This document shows positions 6,093 through 13,085 of a stretch of DNA of 13,085 nucleotides, piece by piece. The first letter of the stretch is position 1. Every line of letters begins with the position of its first letter. Source of the stretch: Oscillibacter sp. (lineage in GTDB: Bacteria > Bacillota > Clostridia > Oscillospirales > Oscillospiraceae); assembly GCA_017447005.1 (NCBI GenBank), contig JAFSOM010000524.1, positions 1 through 13,085 on the forward strand. Direction: 5' to 3'. The position numbers and the translations under genes were made by a program. The notes beneath the pieces were generated by a model. It saw only the letters and a program-made list of their open reading frames with translations, was not told where the DNA came from and searched no databases.

Positions 6093-7007
6093 ATGAAGCC
6101 TAATTGGATTCGCCAAAACGTCCTGCCGATACTGGCGGCGATGATTTGGGGTTCGGCCTTTATCGCGCAGAGCGTCGGCGCGGAACATATGGGGCCGTTT
6201 ACGTTTAACACGGCGCGGTCGATTATCGCGTTTTTCTTTCTGTTGGCGCTGTGCCTGATACGGCGGCGTGTTCGCGGGAGCGCGGTCACGTCGTGGCGGG
6301 AACTTTTTATAGCGGGGACGTGTTGCGGCGCGGCGCTGGCTACCGCGACATGGCTGCAACAGGCGGGAATGGCTACCACCGAACCCGGGAAGGCGGGCTT
6401 TATCACCGCGCTGTATATCGTGATTGTGCCGCTTATCGGGAAGTTTTTCCTGAAACGAGAGGCGCCGTCGACAATCTGGTTAAGCGTGGCGTTAGCGGCG
6501 GCGGGGCTGTACCTCCTGAGCGTCACGGAGAGCCTCACGATAGAATCCGGCGACGTATACATGATACTGTGCGCACTGGTATTTTCCGGACAGATTCTGT
6601 TCATTGACCACTTTTCGCGGCGCGTGGACGGCGTCGCGCTCTCGTGCGTACAGTTTCTGGTGATGACGGTCGTCTCGTTCTTGGGCGCGACGGTTACGGC
6701 GGAGACGGTCAGCGCGGAAGCGTTGCGCGTTTGCCTGTGGGCGATACTGTACGCGGGCGTCTTCTCCAGCGGCGTGGCGTATACCTTGCAAATTCTCGCG
6801 CAGAAAGATTCCAATCCCATGGTAGTTTCGCTGTTGCTGAGTCTGGAATCGGTATTCGCGGCGTTATCGGGCGCGCTGTTCCGCCACGAACGCATGACGC
6901 CCCGGGAACTGTTCGGGTGCGCGCTGATGTTCGCGGGCGTCATTATCGCGCAGTTGCCGCGGACGCCGCGGACGGAGGAATCCGAAAGCGCGTCAATCCG
7001 GTCTTGA
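6093..7007 (+). CDS. DMT-superfamily (EamA/RhaT-type) transporter
   Basis: A 304-residue inner-membrane protein with the pattern of the drug/metabolite transporter superfamily: about ten hydrophobic segments arranged as two EamA repeats. Features seen are the opening ILAAMIWGSAFIAQ in helix 1, AGTCCGAALATATWLQQAGM and TTEPGKAGFITALYIVIVPL in the first repeat, and LLLSLESVFAALSGALF near the end of the second repeat, the usual EamA conserved helix. It probably exports a small metabolite, but the substrate cannot be deduced. GGAG at 6081-6084 sits 8 bases before the ATG. The charged C-terminal tail (about 288-304) is cytosolic. The stop codon lies inside the -35 box of the next promoter, so the gene ends where the following operon begins, with no separate terminator. 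Confidence 0.92.
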   Translation: MKPNWIRQNVLPILAAMIWGSAFIAQSVGAEHMGPFTFNTARSIIAFFFLLALCLIRRRVRGSAVTSWRELFIAGTCCGAALATATWLQQAGMATTEPGKAGFITALYIVIVPLIGKFFLKREAPSTIWLSVALAAAGLYLLSVTESLTIESGDVYMILCALVFSGQILFIDHFSRRVDGVALSCVQFLVMTVVSFLGATVTAETVSAEALRVCLWAILYAGVFSSGVAYTLQILAQKDSNPMVVSLLLSLESVFAALSGALFRHERMTPRELFGCALMFAGVIIAQLPRTPRTEESESASIRS

Positions 7008-7032
7008 ATCCGTTTGCGCCGGATGTTATAAT
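7004..7032 (+). promoter_or_regulatory. Extended -10 sigma-A promoter of the glycosyltransferase-mltG operon
   Basis: TTGAAT at 7004-7009, a 17-base spacer and a perfect TATAAT at 7027-7032, preceded by TG at 7024-7025 (extended -10). The predicted start is near 7039, giving a leader of about 35 bases. The stop codon of the upstream transporter (TGA 7005-7007) is part of the -35 box. Confidence 0.75.
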
Positions 7033-7074
7033 GAAATGAAACCGTTTCAGGCGGAGAAAATGAGGTGAACGCGG

Positions 7075-9345
7075 GTGCGGATAAAAATTCTGGGCGTCGG
7101 ATTTGACAATATCACGAAAGAAGAGGCCGTGTCGGAAGCGCTGGCCCTGCTGGACAGCGGCGGAACGCATTATGTCGTGACGCCGAATCCGGAGATAGTG
7201 GAAGTATGCCGGGAGCAAGAGGAAGTCGCGTGGGCGGTCAACGGCGCGGATTTGGTGTTGCCGGACGGAACCGGCGTCATCAAGGGCGCGAAACTGCTGG
7301 GCACGCCCTTGCGGGAACGCGTGCCGGGCATTGAGTTCGCCGCCGATTTGCTGGCGCGTCTGGCCCAAACAGGCCATACGCTGTATTTACTGGGCGGCAA
7401 ACCGGGAATCGCGGCGCAGGCCGCAACGAATCTTATGCGGACGTATCCGGGCTTGCGTTGCGTCGGTTTCCGCGACGGCTATTTCCGCGACGATGAGCCG
7501 GTCGCCGAGGAGATTCGGCGCAGCGGCGCGGATGTGGCGTTTATCTGCTTGGGCGCTCCGAAGCAGGAACTATGGATGTTGAAAAACGGCCCCGCGACGG
7601 GCGCGAAACTGCTGTGCGGACTGGGCGGAAGTCTGGACATTTTTTCGGGCGTGTCAAAACGGGCGCCGGAGTTCTTCTGTAAGCACGGCTTGGAGTGGTT
7701 CTATCGGCTTTGCAAAGAGCCTTGGCGCTGGAAACGGATGTTGAAACTGCCGCTCTTTTTATTCCATGTCTGGCAAGAGAAAGGCGAGAGGCGAAAACTT
7801 CCTCCCGAACGTCCGGCGCTGGAAGTTCTGGCGGACAAACTTTTCCCGGACGAACAGGAAGAGGACGTAACGCGGACGACGGAAACAATCACGGAAACCG
7901 TAACGCAAGCGCTGGAGACAACAACGGAAGGCATAACGCGGACACCGGAGACGGTGACGGAAGCCGTAACGCCGACGCCGGAGACGGACGCGGAAACCGT
8001 GGAGCCGCCGACGGATACCGAAACTTTCGTTCCGGAGCCGCCGACGCTTACGGAGACTTTGACGGAAGTATTTTCGTCCGGGGACGCGGAAGTTTCCGCG
8101 AATCCCGAAAACCCGGAATCGACAGCGAATCAAGAGAACGCCGTCCCCATTGCGGAGGGACAGAGTACGGAGGAACCCATGGCTGACTTTGACAATCAAA
8201 ACACTACAAGTTGGGACGCCAGTCAGACGCGGCGCGGACAGGCGGACATGACGCCAACGCCAACAAGACGCCGACGCCGTAAAAACGGTATGGGCTGGTT
8301 GCGCGTGGCGGCGTATTTATTTGTAGTCGTCGTCGTTTCCGTGATACTTGCGGGCGTCGCGTGGGAATTGGCCTCGGATTTGTGCGCATTCAACCGGGGC
8401 GCGGTCGCCACGCATACCGTACAGATTGCGCCCGGGGATACCGTGGAAGCCGTCAGCGAAAAACTGCATGACGCCGGACTGGTCAAGTATCCGTTTTTCT
8501 TCCGCCTGTTCGCCCGCGTGACCCACGCCGAAAAGAAAATCGCCTCGGGCGCGTTCACGCTCACGACGGATATGGATTACCGCGCTTTGGTGGTCGGTAT
8601 GCGCAGTTCCGCCGCGCTGAATGACAGTACAGTCAAGGTCACGATTCCCGAAGGCTATACCGTGCGCGACATCTGCAAACTGCTCGCCGAAAAGGGCGTG
8701 GCGTCGGAGGAGGACTTGCTCAACTCCGCCCGCTACACCTATTTCGACTACGGCTTTATCAATAACGATTCCGAAGACATCAGCCGTCTGGAAGGCTACC
8801 TCTTCCCCGACACTTACGATTTCTATCTTTCGGAGAATCCCGACAGGGCGTTACACCGTCTGCTGACGAACTTTGCCCGTAAAATCGACGCGTGGCAGGA
8901 TAACTTAGCCGAGGCCGAGGAACGCGGCTATACGCTGAAACAAATCGTAACCATCGCGTCCCTGATTGAGAAGGAGACCGACGGAACCGACCAAGCGCGT
9001 ATCGCGTCGGTGATTTACAACCGCATGACCGGCCCCGGAAGCCGCGCCGGAACTTACGGTCTGCTCCAGATTGACGCGTCCGTGCTCTACGGTATCCCTG
9101 ACCATACGGGGCCGATTACGTCGGCGGATTTGGAGTCGTCGTCGCCCTACAACCTCTACAAGAACGCCGGACTGCCCCCGACGGCGATTGCCAATCCGGG
9201 CGCGCAAGCGTTGCTTGCGGCCATGTCGCCGGAGGAATCGGATTATTACTATTACGCGCTGGCCAAGGACGGCAAACATCGTTTCTTCACGAACTACAGC
9301 GAGTTCTCCCGCTTCCTTGCGAGTTCGGACTATATCGGCAACTGA
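7075..9345 (+). CDS. mltG: Fusion of a WecG/TagA/CpsF glycosyltransferase and endolytic transglycosylase MltG
   Basis: A 756-residue continuous frame with two complete enzymes. Residues 1 to about 245 form a WecG/TagA/CpsF-type N-acetylhexosaminyltransferase, which adds a second sugar to an undecaprenyl-linked precursor: TPNPE (T36, N38), LPDGTG (D64), LGAPKQE and the C-terminal EPWRWKRMLKLP appendage. T36 and D64 match the catalytic positions reported for TagA. A Thr/Glu/Pro-rich linker follows (about 262-368), then an Arg-rich patch and one membrane helix (408-432). The rest is a full MltG, which cuts nascent glycan strands at the membrane: SRLEGYLFPDTY (570-581) and IASLIEKE with the presumed catalytic E632. 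The topology fits, with the transferase inside and MltG outside. The GTG start is set by GAGGTGA at 7062-7068. A second start at 8179 could make MltG alone. Frame continuity should be confirmed against a raw-read assembly. Confidence 0.9.
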   Translation: MRIKILGVGFDNITKEEAVSEALALLDSGGTHYVVTPNPEIVEVCREQEEVAWAVNGADLVLPDGTGVIKGAKLLGTPLRERVPGIEFAADLLARLAQTGHTLYLLGGKPGIAAQAATNLMRTYPGLRCVGFRDGYFRDDEPVAEEIRRSGADVAFICLGAPKQELWMLKNGPATGAKLLCGLGGSLDIFSGVSKRAPEFFCKHGLEWFYRLCKEPWRWKRMLKLPLFLFHVWQEKGERRKLPPERPALEVLADKLFPDEQEEDVTRTTETITETVTQALETTTEGITRTPETVTEAVTPTPETDAETVEPPTDTETFVPEPPTLTETLTEVFSSGDAEVSANPENPESTANQENAVPIAEGQSTEEPMADFDNQNTTSWDASQTRRGQADMTPTPTRRRRRKNGMGWLRVAAYLFVVVVVSVILAGVAWELASDLCAFNRGAVATHTVQIAPGDTVEAVSEKLHDAGLVKYPFFFRLFARVTHAEKKIASGAFTLTTDMDYRALVVGMRSSAALNDSTVKVTIPEGYTVRDICKLLAEKGVASEEDLLNSARYTYFDYGFINNDSEDISRLEGYLFPDTYDFYLSENPDRALHRLLTNFARKIDAWQDNLAEAEERGYTLKQIVTIASLIEKETDGTDQARIASVIYNRMTGPGSRAGTYGLLQIDASVLYGIPDHTGPITSADLESSSPYNLYKNAGLPPTAIANPGAQALLAAMSPEESDYYYYALAKDGKHRFFTNYSEFSRFLASSDYIGN
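7858..8178 (+). repeat. Low-complexity Thr/Glu/Pro linker region inside the fusion gene
   Basis: The DNA is built from irregular copies of short units such as ACGGAAACCGTAACG and ACGCCGGAGACGG. They encode ET(I/V)TE-, TPETVTEAV- and TPTPET-like stretches in residues 262 to about 330, then a less regular Asn/Pro/Glu-rich part up to residue 368. It joins two independently folding domains and is predicted to lie on the cytosolic side, since the single membrane helix comes after it. Slippage of such repeats is a plausible origin of the fusion. Confidence 0.7.
8169..8181 (+). promoter_or_regulatory. Internal ribosome binding site and ATG for stand-alone MltG
   Basis: GGAGG at 8169-8173 is followed, 5 bases later, by an in-frame ATG at 8179 (codon 369). 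Translation from here would give a 388-residue MltG with a short cytosolic tail and the membrane helix, a normal length for the family. The site is directly visible; its use is inferred. Confidence 0.5.
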
Positions 9346-10721
9346 TGGAAACGGAAAGAATTATCATGCCGGAACACGCGATAATGACGGAGAATCCGTC
9401 GGCGCCGGGAAGCGCGTCAACGGCGGAGAATCCGCCAACGCCGGGAAGCGCGTCAATGACGGAACACGCGATAACGCCGGAAAACTGGAAACAACGTCCC
9501 GTGTCGGGGAGAGCGAAGCCGGAGTTACTCTCCCCCGCCGGGGACATGACGCGCTTGAAAATGGCGGTAGCCTACGGCGCGGACGCGGTCTATCTGGCGG
9601 GGCGCGAATTTGGCATGAGAGCGTTCGCGGGAAACTTCCCGCTGTCGGAACTGCAAGCTGCCGTCGACTACGCCCACCGTCACGGCGTGCGCGTACACTG
9701 TACCGTGAACACCATGCCGCGCAATGACGAGGTTGAACGACTTCCGGCGTATCTGGAAACGCTGGACGGCTACGGCGTGGACGCGCTGATTTTAGCCGAT
9801 TTCGGCGCGTTCCGTCTGGCGCAACGTTACGCGCCGCACTGCGCGAGGCATATTTCCACGCAGGCGGGCGTGACGAATTACGAGGCGGCGCGGGTATGGC
9901 ATGAGGAAGGCGCGGCGCGGGTCATATTGGCGCGGGAACTGTCGTTAGAGGAAATTCGCGTTATCCGGGCGCGTACCCCGCCGTCGCTGGAACTGGAAGC
10001 CTTTGTGCACGGGGCCATGTGCGTGAGCTATTCGGGACGCTGTCTGCTGTCGAATTACATGACGGGTCGCGATTCCAGTCGGGGCGCGTGCGCGCAGCCG
10101 TGCCGTTACCATTACGCGTTGATGGAGGAAAAGCGGCCCGGCGAATACTTCCCCATACGGGAGGACGCCGACGGCGCGTATATCCTCAACTCCCGCGATA
10201 TGTGCATGATTGACCATTTGCCGGACTTGTGCGCAGTCGGGCTTGACTGCCTCAAAATCGAGGGCCGCGCAAAGTCCGCCTACTACGCCGCCACAATTAC
10301 GGGCGCCTATCGGCATTGCCTTGACGACGCGTTCGCGGGGCGTCCGCTTGACCCCGTATGGCGCGAGGAAGTCAACCGTATCAGCCACCGCCCGTATTCC
10401 ACGGGGTTCTATTACGGGCCGCCCGGGGAGTACTACGCCGACAGCCGCTATATCCGCGACTGGCAGGTTATCGCGCTTGTCACCGGTTGCGACGGCGACG
10501 GAAACGCGACGTTGTCACTGCGGAACAAGTTCCGCGTGGGCGACGAGATAGAGCTGATGGGGCCGGGAATGCGTCCCTACGCGCTGATGGTTCCCGATAC
10601 CATCACCGACGCGGACGGGGCGCCCCTGACGGAGCCGCGCACGCCGCAAATGGTTTTTCATATGAAGTTTCCCCGTCCGATACCGCCGTTAAGTATGCTA
10701 CGGCGCTATACGGGGGCGTAA
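9345..10721 (+). CDS. U32-family (peptidase U32) protein, probable tRNA hydroxylation protein TrhP/YrrO-like
   Basis: A 458-residue U32-family protein. Members once called peptidases are now known in several cases as iron-sulfur proteins for RNA or quinone hydroxylation. The mltG-U32-alaS neighbourhood resembles yrrL-yrrN/yrrO-alaS of Bacillus, pointing to TrhP (hydroxylation of tRNA U34). Seen: KPELLSPAGDMTRLKMAV and GADAVYLAG at the domain start (from about residue 50), HGAMCVSYSGRC and RGACAQPCR with four Cys (226, 233, 249, 253) fitting a [4Fe-4S] site, KIEGRAKSAYYAATI, HRPYSTGFYYG, and a C-terminal barrel-like part with NKFRVGDEIELMGPG. The first ~48 residues are a repetitive Pro/Ser/Ala/Glu extension not typical of the family. 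The ATG at 9345 overlaps the MltG stop (TGATG) with no clear ribosome binding site, so coupling is likely. In-frame ATGs at 9366, 9384 and 9456 are alternatives. Confidence 0.88.
   Translation: METERIIMPEHAIMTENPSAPGSASTAENPPTPGSASMTEHAITPENWKQRPVSGRAKPELLSPAGDMTRLKMAVAYGADAVYLAGREFGMRAFAGNFPLSELQAAVDYAHRHGVRVHCTVNTMPRNDEVERLPAYLETLDGYGVDALILADFGAFRLAQRYAPHCARHISTQAGVTNYEAARVWHEEGAARVILARELSLEEIRVIRARTPPSLELEAFVHGAMCVSYSGRCLLSNYMTGRDSSRGACAQPCRYHYALMEEKRPGEYFPIREDADGAYILNSRDMCMIDHLPDLCAVGLDCLKIEGRAKSAYYAATITGAYRHCLDDAFAGRPLDPVWREEVNRISHRPYSTGFYYGPPGEYYADSRYIRDWQVIALVTGCDGDGNATLSLRNKFRVGDEIELMGPGMRPYALMVPDTITDADGAPLTEPRTPQMVFHMKFPRPIPPLSMLRRYTGA
9371..9474 (+). repeat. Composite in-frame tandem repeat in the 5' end of the U32 gene
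   Basis: A 36-base unit occurs twice (from 9390 and from 9426) and encodes ENPSAPGSASTA and ENPPTPGSASMT. It is flanked on both sides by the same 14 bases, GGAACACGCGATAA (9371-9384 and 9461-9474), which encode the EHAI steps. All units keep the reading frame. This looks like a young minisatellite enlarging the protein's N-terminus, or the untranslated space before a downstream start. Confidence 0.75.
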
Positions 10722-10733
10722 GAAAGGAATCGT

Positions 10734-11459
10734 ATGTACGCGATAGTCAGACAGGGCGACGGAAAATATTATACGTCCGTCGTTTTCGGATACTATCAAT
10801 CCGTGACGGCGACGGACGATTATCAGCGGTATTTGGAACGGATTCATAACCGCTGGTTTATTGTCCTGAACGCGGAGAAAACCGCCTTGGTGAAACAGGT
10901 TATCTATGACCCTAACAACAAATACCTGATACCGCTCGTTCTAATTACAGATGAAGATACGTCAGGTTGGACGCTTCGAGAAGACTATCAAGGCGCGGTA
11001 GACTTTCTGCCGGAGGCGGCGCTTTTGGAAATGGTAGAGCGGGGAGAAGTCCCGGAGGAGCTTTTACGCCGCTGTATCGAACTGGACAAGCAGGCGCGTT
11101 ATGAGCCTTACCCGGAAATCCGGACGCAACGGGATATAGAAAATCTGGAATGCGTTTCCGGTTATTTTCACGACGCGTATATTGACAAGCTGGAAACGCT
11201 GGAAAACGGCGCGTTATATCTCCTATTTGACGGCGTATGGGGCTGTAAAATTGAAATGTGGTTTGCGGGCGATGTGGCTTACGCTGTGGAGAGCCGCAAT
11301 CCCGAAAAATGGGACCAATATTGGATGGATTCCACTGTTTTACTGCAAGATGGCTATATCTGGCTGATTGACGACGCTGACATGACGCCGGAGGAACTGA
11401 ATGACGGTTATTGCTGGTTTCGGGCGCGTCGCGTGAAATACCACGTAATACCGGATTAA
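10734..11459 (+). CDS. Hypothetical 241-residue protein
   Basis: I do not recognise this protein. It has no signal peptide or membrane segment and looks like a soluble, acidic, Tyr/Trp-rich protein. An N-terminal beta-rich part (about 1-75, beginning MYAIVRQGDGKYYTSVVFGY) is followed by a helical middle (about 88-120, with LPEAALLEMVERGEVPEELL). The C-terminal part (about 135-241) contains GYFHDAYIDKLE, LYLLFDGVWGCKIEMWFAG, YWMDSTVLLQDGYIWLIDD and a final YCWFRARRVKYHV. The FHD-x-x-I step followed by paired strands recalls small immunity-like or metal-binding domains, but I cannot name a family. It starts 12 bases after the U32 gene with AAAGGA upstream of the ATG, so it is in the same operon. 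Base composition is lower in GC than its neighbours (27 and 31 GC of 60 in two lines counted, against 35 of 60 in the U32 gene), which may mark later acquisition. Confidence 0.8.
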   Translation: MYAIVRQGDGKYYTSVVFGYYQSVTATDDYQRYLERIHNRWFIVLNAEKTALVKQVIYDPNNKYLIPLVLITDEDTSGWTLREDYQGAVDFLPEAALLEMVERGEVPEELLRRCIELDKQARYEPYPEIRTQRDIENLECVSGYFHDAYIDKLETLENGALYLLFDGVWGCKIEMWFAGDVAYAVESRNPEKWDQYWMDSTVLLQDGYIWLIDDADMTPEELNDGYCWFRARRVKYHVIPD

Positions 11460-11468
11460 TAACAATCG

Positions 11469-11522
11469 CCCGGACGGGCGCGGAAACCATGAAAATCCGT
11501 TCCCGGACGGGCGCGGAATTTT
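11469..11522 (+). promoter_or_regulatory. Repeat and hairpin in the alaS leader (possible attenuator or terminator)
   Basis: The 17-base sequence CCCGGACGGGCGCGGAA occurs twice, at 11469-11485 and 11502-11518. The second copy sits in a longer hairpin: AAAAT (11492-11496) with ATTTT (11518-11522), CCG (11497-11499) with CGG (11514-11516), and CCC (11502-11504) with GGG (11509-11511). The 3' side ends in TTTTC, so it could act as a weak terminator between the hypothetical gene and alaS. No T-box features are seen; the whole gap is only 91 bases. Confidence 0.4.
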
Positions 11523-11550
11523 CCCGGAAATCGAAATGGAGGAAATCAAC

Positions 11551-13085
11551 ATGTCACACCCTTGGCGCGGATTGAACGAACTGCGGGAAATGTTTCTCAG
11601 CTACTTTGAGAGCAAAGGACACTTACGTTTGCCGAGTTTCTCTCTGATACCCCATCATGACGCGTCTCTACTGCTCATCAACAGCGGCATGGCGCCTATG
11701 AAAACGTGGTTCACGCGAGAGGAGGAGCCGCCCCGGAATCGCGTCACGACCTGTCAAAAGTGCATTCGTACCGGAGACATTGAGAACATCGGCAAGACTG
11801 ACCGCCACGGCACCTACTTTGAAATGCTGGGCAACTTCTCTTTCGGCGACTACTTCAAAACCGACGCTATCAAATTCTGCTGGGAGTTCCTGACGGATGT
11901 CGTGGGCTTGGAGCCTGACCGCCTCTACCCGTCCATCTATCTGGATGACGACGAGGCTTTCAACGTCTGGCATAATGAGGTAGGCATCGCGGCTGACCGT
12001 ATTTTCCGTTTCGGCAAAGCGGATAACTTCTGGGAGCACGGCGCGGGGCCTTGCGGGCCGTGTTCCGAGGTCTACTACGACCGCGGCCCCGAACACGGTT
12101 GCGGAAAGCCGACTTGCACGGTAGGCTGTGACTGCGACCGCTATATTGAGGTGTGGAACAACGTCTTTTCGCAGTTCGTCAACGACGGCGAGGGCAACTA
12201 CACCGAGATGAAAAACAAGAACATTGACACGGGCATGGGCTTAGAGCGGTTAGCCTGCGTCTGTCAGAACGTCAATTCCCTGTTCGACGTGGACACCGTG
12301 ATGAACATCACGAACCGCGTTTCCGAATTGACCGGGGCGCGTTACGGCGACAGTCAGAAGGCCGACGAATCCTTACGCGTCATTACCGACCACATCCGGG
12401 CGTCCGTCATGATGATTTGCGACGGCGTACTGCCGAGTAACGAAGGGCGCGGTTACGTACTCCGTCGCTTACTGCGTCGGGCGGCGCGTCACGGGAAGCT
12501 GTTGGGCGTCAATAACCCCTTCCTGCATGACGTTGTCGATACCGTGATTCACGAGAATGAGACGGCGTATCCGGATTTGCGCGAGAAACAGGATTATATT
12601 ACCCGCGTCATCCGCACGGAAGAGGAGAAATTCGCCCGTACCATTGACGACGGCATGAAAATTTATCAGGAAATCATGTCGGCCCACCGGGCAAAGGGCG
12701 AGAGCGTATTTTCCGGCGCGGACGCCTTCAAGCTCTATGACACTTACGGATTCCCCGTCGACCTTACGGCGGAGATGGCCGCCGACGAGGGTATGACCTT
12801 AGACCGCGACGGTTTCAACGACATGATGGAGGCGCAACGCGTCCGGGCGCGGAAGGCGCGGGAGGCGTTAGGCGATTTGGGCTGGGCCGGCATTGAGTTC
12901 GGCAGTGAAATGCCCGCCACGGAGTTTGTCGGCTACGATAACGAAAAAGCGGACGGCAAAATTTTGGCGATTGTCGTGGAAGGCGAATTGCAGGACGAAA
13001 TCAGCGCGGGCGCGGAGGCGTCTATCGTTTTAGACAAAACGCCGTTCTACGCCGAAATGGGCGGTCAGATTGCCGACCATGGCGA
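11551..13085 (+). CDS. alaS: Alanyl-tRNA synthetase, 5' part (cut by window end)
   Basis: The first 511 codons of a class II alanyl-tRNA synthetase, which charges tRNA-Ala and proofreads Ser and Gly. The start is typical: LREMFLSYFESKGH, then SGMAPMKTWF, the motif 2 region (TTCQKCIRTGDIENIG and FEMLGNFSFGDYFK), FWEHGAGPCGPCSEVYYDRG with the usual Cys pairs, and motif 3 GMGLERLA (about 228-235). The helical tRNA-binding domain follows (LRVITDHIRAS, GYVLRRLLRRAARHGK). The window ends just as the editing domain begins (TPFYAEMGGQIADHG). GGAGG at 11538-11542 lies 8 bases before the ATG. No stop codon occurs before the window edge. The gene follows the hypothetical gene after a 91-base leader. Confidence 0.97.
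   Translation, partial: MSHPWRGLNELREMFLSYFESKGHLRLPSFSLIPHHDASLLLINSGMAPMKTWFTREEEPPRNRVTTCQKCIRTGDIENIGKTDRHGTYFEMLGNFSFGDYFKTDAIKFCWEFLTDVVGLEPDRLYPSIYLDDDEAFNVWHNEVGIAADRIFRFGKADNFWEHGAGPCGPCSEVYYDRGPEHGCGKPTCTVGCDCDRYIEVWNNVFSQFVNDGEGNYTEMKNKNIDTGMGLERLACVCQNVNSLFDVDTVMNITNRVSELTGARYGDSQKADESLRVITDHIRASVMMICDGVLPSNEGRGYVLRRLLRRAARHGKLLGVNNPFLHDVVDTVIHENETAYPDLREKQDYITRVIRTEEEKFARTIDDGMKIYQEIMSAHRAKGESVFSGADAFKLYDTYGFPVDLTAEMAADEGMTLDRDGFNDMMEAQRVRARKAREALGDLGWAGIEFGSEMPATEFVGYDNEKADGKILAIVVEGELQDEISAGAEASIVLDKTPFYAEMGGQIADHG

Noticed and set aside
6062..6943. Long minus-strand frame (293 codons) opposite the DMT transporter
   Set aside because: Its product has no hydrophobic or family pattern and the plus strand clearly encodes a ten-helix EamA protein, so it is an antisense shadow.

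Overview
The window looks like a chromosomal segment from a moderately GC-rich member of the Bacillota, class Clostridia (an Oscillospirales-type organism is my best guess). The basis is the gene content (MurT/GatD-like pair, MltG next to a U32-family protein and alaS), strong GGAGG-type ribosome binding sites, use of TTG and GTG starts, and sigma-A-type promoters with 17-base spacers. The taxonomic placement is inference. I see no rRNA, tRNA, CRISPR array, insertion-sequence transposase or phage gene.

Layout. 1-2946: a strong promoter drives a membrane-anchored metallophosphoesterase and then mnmG (tRNA wobble-uridine modification). 2947-3154: a compact repeat zone holding degenerate direct repeats and a small element with C/G-rich terminal arms (MITE-like). 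Its right arm carries a four-tract G-quadruplex motif just upstream of the next gene. 3155-5269: a MurT-like Mur ligase, a possible 14-codon peptide and a GatD-like protein. 5289-5320: a terminator shared by convergent genes. 5326-5982 (minus): an Mpg/AAG-type 3-methyladenine DNA glycosylase, divergent from a DMT/EamA transporter at 6093-7007. 7075-11459: a new promoter overlaps the transporter stop codon and leads a probable operon. Its genes are a WecG/TagA/CpsF glycosyltransferase fused in frame to the lytic transglycosylase MltG, a U32-family (TrhP/YrrO-like) protein, and an unrecognised 241-residue protein. 11551 to the end: the 5' part of alaS. No stretch longer than 300 bases lacks a gene.

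How the genes fit together. Two themes recur: cell-envelope polymer synthesis (MurT/GatD-like pair, TagA-MltG fusion) and translation or tRNA (mnmG, the U32 protein, alaS). The two observations most worth attention are these. (1) The GatD-like protein lacks both the catalytic Cys and the catalytic His of the glutaminase site, although it still sits beside a MurT-like ligase with intact ATP-binding and zinc-ribbon motifs. The pair is therefore unlikely to amidate lipid II by the known mechanism. (2) A cytosolic TagA-type glycosyltransferase and the extracytoplasmic transglycosylase MltG are joined in one reading frame through a Thr/Glu/Pro-rich linker. A second, well-placed ribosome binding site and ATG at the start of the MltG part could yield both a fused and a stand-alone MltG.
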